Of a stretch of 15,962 nt of DNA, positions 1 to 7,101 are shown piece by piece (within the stretch, counting starts at the first letter, position 1; each line of letters begins with the position of its first letter). Position numbers and translations under genes: made by a program. Origin of the DNA: an uncultured Prevotella sp. (GTDB lineage: Bacteria; Bacteroidota; Bacteroidia; Bacteroidales; Bacteroidaceae); assembly GCA_947072805.1 (NCBI GenBank), contig CAMTJK010000039.1:1-15962 (forward strand), in the 5' to 3' direction. Under the pieces are notes generated by a model. The model made no database searches, was not told where the DNA came from, and worked only from the letters and a program-made list of their open reading frames with translations.

Positions 1-336
1 TTGCCAAAAAACTGGGATCGTTTTTCGACCCGTCGGGAGCATAAATCGACCCACCCGCATTAACAAATTTTTACACCTAGAATACCGGATTTAAAAATGT
101 TAAATTCGACCAAATATCTTTACAAATTAACTTTCATTAAGTGCAGTTACGAGCGGCGTTCATTAGTCCGCAAAGGCATTCGGCATAGGCCGTTATGCCT
201 TAGCCGAAGCGATTGCAATCAGACATACAGATATACTAACCTGGCATGAAATCTGACGACCTATTTGGTTTGTACAAGAATTTCTGCCGTTCGAACAAGA
301 TTTTTCGCTGTTTGGCAATAATTTTCAGCTTAATAC
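1..336. other. Intergenic region upstream of ccsB, no supportable gene
   Basis: No reading frame here looks like a gene; all three + strand frames meet stops early (TAA at 42-44 and 61-63). A tail of an upstream gene ending at the TAA at 42-44 is possible but too short to judge. The segment is AT-rich. It carries the hexamer TCGACC three times (25-30, 46-51, 106-111) and a strong hairpin (173-201). This is either the promoter and leader region of the cytochrome c maturation genes or a dispersed intergenic repeat; the sequence alone does not decide. Confidence 0.5.
173..208 (+). promoter_or_regulatory. Hairpin with a competing alternative fold upstream of ccsB
   Basis: Fold A pairs AAGGCAT (173-179) with ATGCCTT (195-201) and, inside it, CGGC (181-184) with GCCG (189-192) around the tetraloop ATAG, leaving a 1x2 interior loop. 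Fold B pairs TTCGGC (179-184) with GCCGAA (203-208) and AGGC (187-190) with GCCT (197-200). The two folds use the same bases and exclude each other. No T-run follows, so it is not a standard intrinsic terminator. It could end an upstream transcript, act as an attenuator, or belong to a dispersed repeat. The pairing is seen directly; any role is inference. Confidence 0.4.
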
Positions 337-368
337 TTGCAGAATTCGTTAAAAATATGTAATCTTGC
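337..368 (+). promoter_or_regulatory. Probable Bacteroidota-type promoter for ccsBA
   Basis: TTG at 337-339 is followed after 20 bp by TAATCTTG (360-367), one mismatch from the Bacteroidota -7 consensus TAnnTTTG with near-normal spacing to the -33 element. If it is used, transcription begins near 374, just before the ATG at 385. That argues against the TTG at 337 as the start of ccsB, because it would lie inside the promoter. Confidence 0.4.
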
Positions 369-384
369 ATTTACATTCTTGTTT

Positions 385-1203
385 ATGTATTGGCTGGCAG
401 CATATATATCCGTCTTTGTCGTACTCCAGATACTCTTTGGAAGTGTAGACACAAGACTATTCGCTTTTCCCATTGGGATAACCTTGGGAGTGGCGTGGAT
501 TGCCATATTATACGTCATGGATAAGGAATATGCGCACAAGCCGTGGATGGTATCTCTGAGGTCGCCGCGCACGGCATGCCTGCTGCTGGCACTGACAGCC
601 ATATTCTGTGTGCTGGGAGGTAGCGTTCCGCAGATGGCAGGCTTCACAACCTCGCTGCCTTTTGTTGCCCTATTGCTTGCCCTGCTTACCAACATACTGC
701 TTGTGGTGTTTAACCGTCTCCACCGTTTCTCCATGCGGCGCGATGCTGCATTCCTCGCTGTCCACGCAGGACTGTGCATAGCCCTGTTCGGCGGAATGAT
801 GGGCGCGGGTGACACACGCGAACTATGTACCTTAGTATCACAAAAGGAGGATGTGGAAAAGGCATACGACAGAAAAGGACATGCTGTTCCGCTGGACTAT
901 TCGCTGCGGCTGATATCGTTTGATATAGAAAAAAACAAGAATGACGGCACGCCTGTGCAGTATGAGGCAACGGTACTCGTCGGCGACAAGCTCCGGCAGA
1001 TAGCCGTGAACAGTCCGCTTGCGGTATCGTTATGCGAAGACATCTATCTTGGCAGTTACGACATAAGGAGCGACGGCACTCCTACGTGTGTGCTGCAGAT
1101 TGTGCGCCAACCGTGGAAGTATGCCATACTTGCCGGCATTGTAATGCTGCTTGGCGGCGTTGCACTAAATCTTGCGGATATGACGAAAGGAGGGCGCAAA
1201 TGA
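385..1203 (+). CDS. ccsB: ResB/CcsB-like cytochrome c biogenesis membrane protein
   Basis: This is the partner of CcsA in System II cytochrome c maturation. The pair moves heme across the cytoplasmic membrane, keeps it reduced and attaches it to CXXCH apocytochromes. Numbered from the ATG at 385 (272 aa), it has a hydrophobic hairpin at about 1-45, two more membrane segments at about 64-113, another around His127 (HAGLCIALFGG), a soluble outer-face domain at about 143-242 and a last membrane segment at about 244-264. His113 (LHRF) and His127 are candidate heme ligands. It is short beside ResB/Ccs1 of other phyla (roughly 400-600 aa). The next gene starts in its stop codon (ATGA, 1200-1203), so translation is probably coupled. 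The frame stays open to a TTG at 337, which would add 16 residues; ATG was preferred because a promoter seems to span 337-368. Assignment rests on the membrane layout and the ccsA neighbour. Confidence 0.75.
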   Translation: MYWLAAYISVFVVLQILFGSVDTRLFAFPIGITLGVAWIAILYVMDKEYAHKPWMVSLRSPRTACLLLALTAIFCVLGGSVPQMAGFTTSLPFVALLLALLTNILLVVFNRLHRFSMRRDAAFLAVHAGLCIALFGGMMGAGDTRELCTLVSQKEDVEKAYDRKGHAVPLDYSLRLISFDIEKNKNDGTPVQYEATVLVGDKLRQIAVNSPLAVSLCEDIYLGSYDIRSDGTPTCVLQIVRQPWKYAILAGIVMLLGGVALNLADMTKGGRK

Positions 1204-1985
1204 TTACGTGGGCAACCTTCCCGGCGCTCGCCTCGCTGGCAGTGGTACTGTGGACAGCAGGCACTGTGGCAGCCTTGCGCAAAGCTGAGGGTCGCAGTGC
1301 CGTGTGCGTGTGGACAACGGCTGCCGGCATAGCAGTATATGCCGTATTTGTGGGCGGACTGTGGATGGCACTTGAACGCCCGCCGCTGCGTACGCTCGGT
1401 GAGACACGCCTGTGGTATTCGCTCTTCATGATAGTGTCGGGCTGGCTCGTATATATAAGGTGGCACTACCGCTGGCTGCCGCTCTTCTCGCTCATTGTGG
1501 CGTCGGTGTTCATAGTTATAAACATGGTGAAGCCCGAGCTCCACGACCAAAGTCTGATGCCGGCTCTGCAGAGCGCATGGTTCGTGCCACACGTCACGGT
1601 GTACATGTTCTCCTACAGCCTGTTCGGCTGCGCCTTTCTGCTGGCATTGGCAGGGCTCTGCCGCCACACGGAGAAATATCTCGGCACTACCGATACACTT
1701 GTTAAGATAGGACTTGCGTTCCTTACGTTCGGCATGCTCTCGGGGTGTATATGGGCAAAGCAGGCATGGGGCGACTACTGGAGCTGGGACCCGAAGGAGA
1801 CATGGGCTGCCGCCACATGGTGCGCCTATCTCGTATATGTGCATCTGCGCCTGCGCAAACACGCCGAAGCATACGCCAGAGCACCGTACATATGGCTAAT
1901 AGTGGGCTTCCTGCTGTTGCAGATGTGCTGGTACGGCGTAAACTTCCTGCCTGCAGCTGCCGACAGCATGCACAGTTACAGGTAG
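1200..1985 (+). CDS. ccsA: CcsA/ResC-type cytochrome c heme lyase subunit
   Basis: CcsA is the heme-handling core of System II cytochrome c maturation and works with CcsB at the outer face of the cytoplasmic membrane. This 261-aa protein is strongly hydrophobic and carries the diagnostic tryptophan-rich WWD motif at residues 190-201 (WGDYWSWDPKET), which presents heme. The conserved flanking histidines are also visible: His131 (FVPHVTVY) and His258 in the C-terminal MHSY. The protein ends three residues after His258, so it has little C-terminal extension. The ATG at 1200 overlaps the ccsB stop. The frame is open further upstream (to 1032), but that part lies inside ccsB and looks like out-of-frame translation. 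The neighbouring client is the tri-heme peroxidase at 5455. Family assignment is secure. Confidence 0.93.
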   Translation: MITWATFPALASLAVVLWTAGTVAALRKAEGRSAVCVWTTAAGIAVYAVFVGGLWMALERPPLRTLGETRLWYSLFMIVSGWLVYIRWHYRWLPLFSLIVASVFIVINMVKPELHDQSLMPALQSAWFVPHVTVYMFSYSLFGCAFLLALAGLCRHTEKYLGTTDTLVKIGLAFLTFGMLSGCIWAKQAWGDYWSWDPKETWAAATWCAYLVYVHLRLRKHAEAYARAPYIWLIVGFLLLQMCWYGVNFLPAAADSMHSYR

Positions 1986-2058
1986 ATGAAAACAGATAAT
2001 AAACGAGCGAAATAAACGAACAAGATAAAAACAATATCTACTATACAAAAAAAACAGA

Positions 2059-5000
2059 ATGAAGATCAAGACCATTTGCCTTGCTGCCTCCATGTCGTTG
2101 TCGTTGGCAGCCAACGCACAGACGGATGTATTCTTGTCCGATACTGTGATGAGCACATCCGAGAAAGTAGCACAATACTTTATGGATACCACGCCCGATG
2201 TGGGAGCCAACAGTTATGTGGGTGGAAAAGAACGTAATAGCAGAATATGGACCCGTGGCGTCTTCTACGAGGGATTGCTCAACATCTATCGGGAGAAGCA
2301 GCGGGAAGACTGGCTGAAGTACGCCCTGGACTGGGGAGAGTTCCACCAGTGGCAGACCTGTACCAACAGCCAGCTGCATAATGCCGACTTCATTTGCTGC
2401 GGACAATCGTATATAGAGATGTACCTGATGGACAAAACGAAGACGGAAAGACTGGCACACGTGCGGCAACGCATTGACGAGCTGATGGAAACCGACGACA
2501 AGGCAGACTGGTATTGGATAGACGCCATACAGATGGCAATGCCTATATATGCACAGCTCGGCAGCATAACAGGAGACCAGGCCTATTGGGAACGCATGTA
2601 TACCAAATATACCTACACACGCAACAAACAAGGCGGCAGCAAAAAGGGAGGAGGCTCACCGCTGTTCAATACGGAGAGCGGACTTTGGTATCGTGACTAC
2701 CAGTACGATCCGCCGTACAAGGACCTTACCGAAACCGACAAGGACTGCTACTGGAGCAGAGGCAACGGATGGGTATATATGGCGCTGGCAAGAGTGCTGC
2801 AGTTTACCCCCGAGACAGAAAGCCACCGCGCGGAGTATAAGTCGGACTTTATAGCCATGAGCCGTGCCCTGCTCGACTGCCAGCGCGCTGACGGCTCGTG
2901 GAATGTGAGCCTTGCAGCCCCCTCCAACTATGGTGAGGACGGAAGCGAAGGACCGGAGATGACCGGCACCTCACTCTTTGTGGGCGGCATGGCATGGGGC
3001 ATACGCGCCGGACTGCTCGACGAGGCCACCTATCTGCCTGCCGTAAGGAAAGGATGGCAAGCCATGCGCAGTGCCGTACATGACGACACGGGATTTGTGG
3101 GCTACATGCAAGGCACCGGCGCAAAACCCGAGGACGGCGGAGTGATAACTTACAACAGTATTCCGAACTTCGAGGACTTCGGCATAGGATGCTGGCTGTG
3201 GGGCGCCGCCGAAGTGCATGCCCTGTGCAGGCAACTGGAGCAGATAAAGGTTACAGAACCGGAAGGCAGCCATGACTGGAGCGGACTGGTGGGCTTTGCC
3301 AACTATAACGACATGCGGAACGGAGTGACAGGAGGATACGGCGGAAGCGTTGTAAGGGTGGACAACCGTACCGACTTTGCCCGCTATGTAGGTGACGACG
3401 AACCAAGAGTGGTGATGCTCGCAGGCAAACTGGAAGGCGAGGGCGTGAACAGACAGAAAGACATAATATCCGTGGGCTCCAACAAGACCATCGTGGGAGC
3501 AGGAAAAGACGCCACACTGTATGGCATAGGTCTGGACATAAAGGGAAAGGAGAACATCATTATCCGTAACCTCACCATCTTCGACGCCGACCCGGATGCC
3601 ATAGCCTGCCGCGACGCACACCATGTGTGGGTGGACCATTGCGACCTGTCGAGCGAACACGACAATACAAAGGAAGACTGGGACGGACTGCTCGACTTTA
3701 CCATAGGCAGCAGTTACCTTACGGCTTCATGGAACAGATTCCACGACCATGACAAGGTGTCGGTATGCAACAGCGGCACCATGCACTATGAAGACAACGG
3801 GAAGATAAGACTCACCTATCATCACAACGCATTTGTAAGTACCACACAGCGTAACCCGCGCGTGGGCTACGGACTGGGACACGTGTTCAATAATTATTAC
3901 TATGACATTTCAAGCTATTGCATAGGTACACACACGAAGGCAAAGGTGCTGTCGGAAAACAATTATTTCTCGACCAATGCCAACAAGCCTTTCAGCCTGA
4001 TGTATTCAGCCACCTCTTATGAAGCATCGTACGGCGAGATAGGCGACAAGGGCAGCTACTTCGGCAAAGCCCTCGAATCGTCGCCCCTCACTCAGCCCAC
4101 AGGCACATCTTTCGTGCCCGCAGAATATTATGCGTACAGTCATCTGCTTGACGAGGCAGGCGGACTGCCGACTGTTATTGCCGAACATGCAGGTCCTATG
4201 GAAGGACTTGAAAAGGAAGCCATACTGTGGCCCGGAAACGGCGCTACTGACGTAGCCTGCGATGCACGTCTGCTTTGGGGACCGCTGGAGAATGTCAAGG
4301 AGACAAGAGTGTGGATAGGTAATACACCGACCTCGCTGGCTTACAATGCTGAGGCTTCAAGCAACGGCTCTGCTCCCGGAACAATAGCACTGCAACCGGC
4401 TACCACCTACTACTGGAAGGTGCAGACCATATTTGAGGACAATTCGTACAGCTTCACGCCGATGTATGCCTTTACCACTGCTTCAGAAGCGGCATCAAAG
4501 CCATATCCGGCAGACGGAGAAAGGAATGCACAGTTGCACGAGGCAGTGGAAGAGAAGGCAGCATGCGGTCCGATGACATTGAAATGGAGACCCGCATTCG
4601 ACGCCAAAGAATACAGAGTATATGTTTCCGAACCCAATGGCTCCGAGGCAACCCAGTTAGTTGGCACCACCACCGAAACCGCCATCAATCCCGGCTATAT
4701 GAACTATGGCGCAGAGTACCTGTGGCGTGTAGATGTGGTTAAGTCTGACGGCACGGAAGTGAAGGGCGATGAGTGGCTATTCGCTTCGCCGGCAGCAGCA
4801 ATGACGGAAGGAAAGACAGAGGCGGAAGATTTGATACGCAGTGCATACGTCTACAAAGAATATTCTGATGGTTCATGGTACCAGTCGTCAGGCAACTATG
4901 CCACTGTGGGAGAAGCAGGTCCGGGCTCGCTCACCGGTATATGGGAAGGACCCGACGCAACCTGTACCTTGAGCCTTACCTATTGGAACGAGACATCGGG

Positions 5001-5340
5001 CGCAGCAGGATTCTACCTCTTCGTAAACAACCAGTTGCTCGAATCGTGGAACGGCGATAAGAAATCGTATGCCATGGTCACCCACGAGGCTTCACAACAG
5101 GTAAAGCTGACAAAGGGCGACGAAATACGTGCGGACTTCTACGTGGACGGCAAGATGCGCTGCAGAATAGATTATCTTAATGTCAAGATAGATGCCATTA
5201 TAGACGGAATAAACGACCTCACCGCACCGTCTCCGTTCAATGCAGACACTCCTATATATGACATGATGGGACGCCGGGTAGATGTGATGAGGCAGGGCGG
5301 CATGTATATCCGCGGCGGAAAGAAGTTTATTTGCAAATAA
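2059..5340 (+). CDS. Secreted GH105-PL1 fusion: unsaturated galacturonyl hydrolase plus pectate lyase
   Basis: This 1093-aa secreted enzyme should act on pectin. Residues 1-20 form a signal peptide (cleavage near ANA|QT). Residues ~30-398 resemble GH105/GH88 hydrolases, which remove unsaturated uronic acids: the motif WIDAIQMAMP holds the likely catalytic Asp155, and WSRGNGW lies at 232-238. Residues ~408-700 are a PL1 parallel beta-helix pectate lyase with VWVDH (523-527), probable calcium ligands Asp513, Asp542 and Asp546 (DGLLD), and catalytic Arg598 in QRNPR, followed by GHVFNNYY. The second arginine usual after PRV is Gly603. Residues ~715-812 and ~815-915 look like fibronectin/Ig-like modules and ~920-1048 like a carbohydrate-binding beta-sandwich. 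The end (1065-1093, IYDMMGRRV then GGMYIRGGKK) resembles the type IX secretion sorting tail of Prevotella enzymes. No susC/susD pair lies nearby. Domain calls are firm for GH105 and PL1, tentative for the C-terminal modules. Confidence 0.9.
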   Translation: MKIKTICLAASMSLSLAANAQTDVFLSDTVMSTSEKVAQYFMDTTPDVGANSYVGGKERNSRIWTRGVFYEGLLNIYREKQREDWLKYALDWGEFHQWQTCTNSQLHNADFICCGQSYIEMYLMDKTKTERLAHVRQRIDELMETDDKADWYWIDAIQMAMPIYAQLGSITGDQAYWERMYTKYTYTRNKQGGSKKGGGSPLFNTESGLWYRDYQYDPPYKDLTETDKDCYWSRGNGWVYMALARVLQFTPETESHRAEYKSDFIAMSRALLDCQRADGSWNVSLAAPSNYGEDGSEGPEMTGTSLFVGGMAWGIRAGLLDEATYLPAVRKGWQAMRSAVHDDTGFVGYMQGTGAKPEDGGVITYNSIPNFEDFGIGCWLWGAAEVHALCRQLEQIKVTEPEGSHDWSGLVGFANYNDMRNGVTGGYGGSVVRVDNRTDFARYVGDDEPRVVMLAGKLEGEGVNRQKDIISVGSNKTIVGAGKDATLYGIGLDIKGKENIIIRNLTIFDADPDAIACRDAHHVWVDHCDLSSEHDNTKEDWDGLLDFTIGSSYLTASWNRFHDHDKVSVCNSGTMHYEDNGKIRLTYHHNAFVSTTQRNPRVGYGLGHVFNNYYYDISSYCIGTHTKAKVLSENNYFSTNANKPFSLMYSATSYEASYGEIGDKGSYFGKALESSPLTQPTGTSFVPAEYYAYSHLLDEAGGLPTVIAEHAGPMEGLEKEAILWPGNGATDVACDARLLWGPLENVKETRVWIGNTPTSLAYNAEASSNGSAPGTIALQPATTYYWKVQTIFEDNSYSFTPMYAFTTASEAASKPYPADGERNAQLHEAVEEKAACGPMTLKWRPAFDAKEYRVYVSEPNGSEATQLVGTTTETAINPGYMNYGAEYLWRVDVVKSDGTEVKGDEWLFASPAAAMTEGKTEAEDLIRSAYVYKEYSDGSWYQSSGNYATVGEAGPGSLTGIWEGPDATCTLSLTYWNETSGAAGFYLFVNNQLLESWNGDKKSYAMVTHEASQQVKLTKGDEIRADFYVDGKMRCRIDYLNVKIDAIIDGINDLTAPSPFNADTPIYDMMGRRVDVMRQGGMYIRGGKKFICK

Positions 5341-5454
5341 AAGTTGCCGTCAATTTCTGACAGGCTACACCATAATTATATATATATAGAACAAGTAAGA
5401 GCAAATATCGCATTAACGCATATTCTCAAATTATTCACAAATAAAACACAAAGT

Positions 5455-6849
5455 ATGAAAACAACCAGTAAAATTATCCTGGCAGGAGCAGTGGTCGTTG
5501 TGGGACTGGCTATAACCTACCGCGCCGTGAACACCGCTCCCGATGAGACGCTGCCTGCAAATGAGCAGATGGCGCAGATTTTGAACGATGGTGGTTGTGC
5601 GTTCTGCCATACGGCAAACCCCGATCTGCCGTTCTACGCCACATGGCCCGTGGCAAGTTCGATGATCAAGGCCCACGTGGACGAGGGTTACAAGATGTTT
5701 GACATCGAACCGATGATGAAAGCCATTGCCGACGGCACGGCAGTGAACGAGGTAGACCTTGCCAAGGTGGAGAAATGTGTGGCTGACGGTACTATGCCGT
5801 TGGCTTCCTACTATCTCGCACACTGGGGCTCGTCGCTCACACAATCGAAGACCGACATTGCCCTCGACTGGGTGAAGCAGCACCGCGAGCAGTTCTATCC
5901 CAACGAGCTTGCAGCCGCAGAATTCAAGAATGAGCCTGTGCGCCCCATCCCCGATTCTGTAGCCGTAGATCCGGCAAAGGTGCAGTTGGGTAAGGAACTA
6001 TATCACGACACACGTCTGTCGGGTGACAACACCGTTTCGTGCGCTTCGTGCCACGCCATAGAGACAGCAGGCGTAGACAACGAGCAGTTCTCGGACGGTA
6101 TAGGAGGACAACTCGGAGGCATCAACGCCCCAACGTCGTACAACTCCGTGTTTAACTTCGTGCAGTTCTGGGACGGTCGTGCCGCCACGCTTGCAGAGCA
6201 GGCTGCAGGTCCTCCACTCAACCCGGTGGAAATGGGTTCGAAGTCGTTTGACGAAATAGCCGCCAAACTTGCAGAAGATGCCGACTTCTCCAAACGCTTC
6301 CTTGCTGTATATCCCGAAGGACTGAACGAGAAGACAATCACCGATGCCATAGCAGAATACGAAAAGACACTGCTCACACCCGATTGCCCATTTGACCTCT
6401 ATCTGAAAGGCGACAAAAATGCCATGACAGCAGACCAGATAGAAGGCTATGCACTGTTCAAAGACTACAAGTGCGCCACTTGTCACGTAGGAGTAATAAT
6501 GGGCGGACAGTCGTACGAACTGATGGGACAGCGCGCAAACTACTTCCAAAACCGTGAGGAGAACGAGAAGTCGGGACTGACCGACTCTGACAACGGACGC
6601 TGGGCACAGACAAAGGTGGAGCGCGACCGCTATCGCTTCAAGACACCTACACTGCGCAACGTAGCACTCACATGGCCTTACTATCATGACGGAAGTGTAC
6701 CCACACTGGAAAAAGCCATAGAGATGATGGCAGAATATCAGGTGGGACGCAAGATGCCCGAATCTGAAGTGGCAAAAGTGAAGACCTTCCTTGATGCACT
6801 GACCGGAAAGTATCAGGGAGAGACACTGACCAATCAGAATAAACAGTGA
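5455..6849 (+). CDS. Tri-heme cytochrome c peroxidase, membrane-anchored
   Basis: Cytochrome c peroxidases of the CCP/MauG family reduce hydrogen peroxide to water on the outer side of the cytoplasmic membrane. The 464-aa product starts with a signal-anchor helix (about 6-24). It has three heme-attachment motifs: CAFCH (48-52), CASCH (196-200) and CATCH (340-344). The last two belong to the classic di-heme core, which also shows NPVEMG and the C-terminal TPTLRNVALTWPYYHDGS. The first sits in an extra N-terminal heme domain (~25-145), the layout known for E. coli YhjA/Ccp (465 aa), which takes electrons from the quinol pool. A similar role here is inference. The frame is open back to 5344, but the ATG at 5455 directly precedes the basic and hydrophobic signal sequence (MKTTSKII) and was chosen. 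CcsBA, encoded upstream, should supply its hemes. A terminator follows at 6881. Confidence 0.92.
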   Translation: MKTTSKIILAGAVVVVGLAITYRAVNTAPDETLPANEQMAQILNDGGCAFCHTANPDLPFYATWPVASSMIKAHVDEGYKMFDIEPMMKAIADGTAVNEVDLAKVEKCVADGTMPLASYYLAHWGSSLTQSKTDIALDWVKQHREQFYPNELAAAEFKNEPVRPIPDSVAVDPAKVQLGKELYHDTRLSGDNTVSCASCHAIETAGVDNEQFSDGIGGQLGGINAPTSYNSVFNFVQFWDGRAATLAEQAAGPPLNPVEMGSKSFDEIAAKLAEDADFSKRFLAVYPEGLNEKTITDAIAEYEKTLLTPDCPFDLYLKGDKNAMTADQIEGYALFKDYKCATCHVGVIMGGQSYELMGQRANYFQNREENEKSGLTDSDNGRWAQTKVERDRYRFKTPTLRNVALTWPYYHDGSVPTLEKAIEMMAEYQVGRKMPESEVAKVKTFLDALTGKYQGETLTNQNKQ

Positions 6850-6880
6850 CATAGAAGGAAAGACAGACACAAGAAAATAA

Positions 6881-6914
6881 CACCCCGAAAGCAAAAAAAC
6901 AGGCTTTCGGGGTG
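6881..6914 (+). terminator. Strong stem-loop terminator after the peroxidase gene
   Basis: CACCCCGAAAGC (6881-6892) pairs perfectly over 12 bp with GCTTTCGGGGTG (6903-6914) around a 10-nt A-rich loop. The following ATTTCG has only a short T-run, with more T further on (6927-6941). It separates the peroxidase gene from the rplY transcription unit. Confidence 0.85.
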
Positions 6915-6975
6915 ATTTCGTATTGCAATTTTTGTGTTTTTTATCATTACATACATACTTTTAAACTGCAAACCC

Positions 6976-7005
6976 TTGACATTTGAAAAAAAAGAACTAC
7001 CTTTG
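6976..7005 (+). promoter_or_regulatory. rplY: Bacteroidota-type promoter for the rplY operon
   Basis: TTG at 6976-6978 and TACCTTTG at 6998-7005 are separated by 19 bp, matching the Bacteroidota -33/-7 consensus (TTTG, N19, TAnnTTTG). Transcription should start near 7012, leaving a leader of about 90 nt before rplY. Confidence 0.8.
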
Positions 7006-7011
7006 CAGCGC

Positions 7012-7101
7012 TTTTTCAAGCACACATTATTATATATACGTGTGATGGTGAATTGAGCAATAACAATTAAAACTTAATTTAGAGTAACACATTACTATCT
7101 T
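7012..7101 (+). other. 5' leader of rplY, weak hairpins only
   Basis: This AT-rich leader of about 90 nt contains CACAC (7021-7025) opposite GTGTG (7040-7044) and AATTAA (7065-7070) opposite TTAATT (7074-7079). Both stems are weak. Ribosomal protein genes often have autoregulatory leaders, but I cannot identify a known one here. Confidence 0.25.

Noticed and set aside
1032..1199. Upstream extension of the ccsA frame by 56 codons
   Set aside because: It overlaps the conserved end of ccsB and reads as non-membrane, Cys/His/Arg-rich text; the ATGA overlap at 1200 gives a natural start.
2971..3660. Minus-strand open frame opposite the pectate lyase region
   Set aside because: Shadow of the GH105-PL1 gene, with composition typical of antisense translation and no promoter.
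5378..5389. TATATATATA run upstream of the peroxidase gene as a promoter
   Set aside because: No TAnnTTTG element or -33 partner is present; simple AT runs are frequent in these intergenic gaps.
5344..5454. Upstream extension of the peroxidase frame by 37 codons
   Set aside because: It would put a non-signal sequence ahead of a good signal anchor that begins at the ATG at 5455.
5998..6894. Long minus-strand open frame opposite the tri-heme peroxidase gene
   Set aside because: It mirrors the coding frame of a well-supported gene, runs across the terminator and shows no recognisable domain; such frames are common opposite GC-balanced codons.
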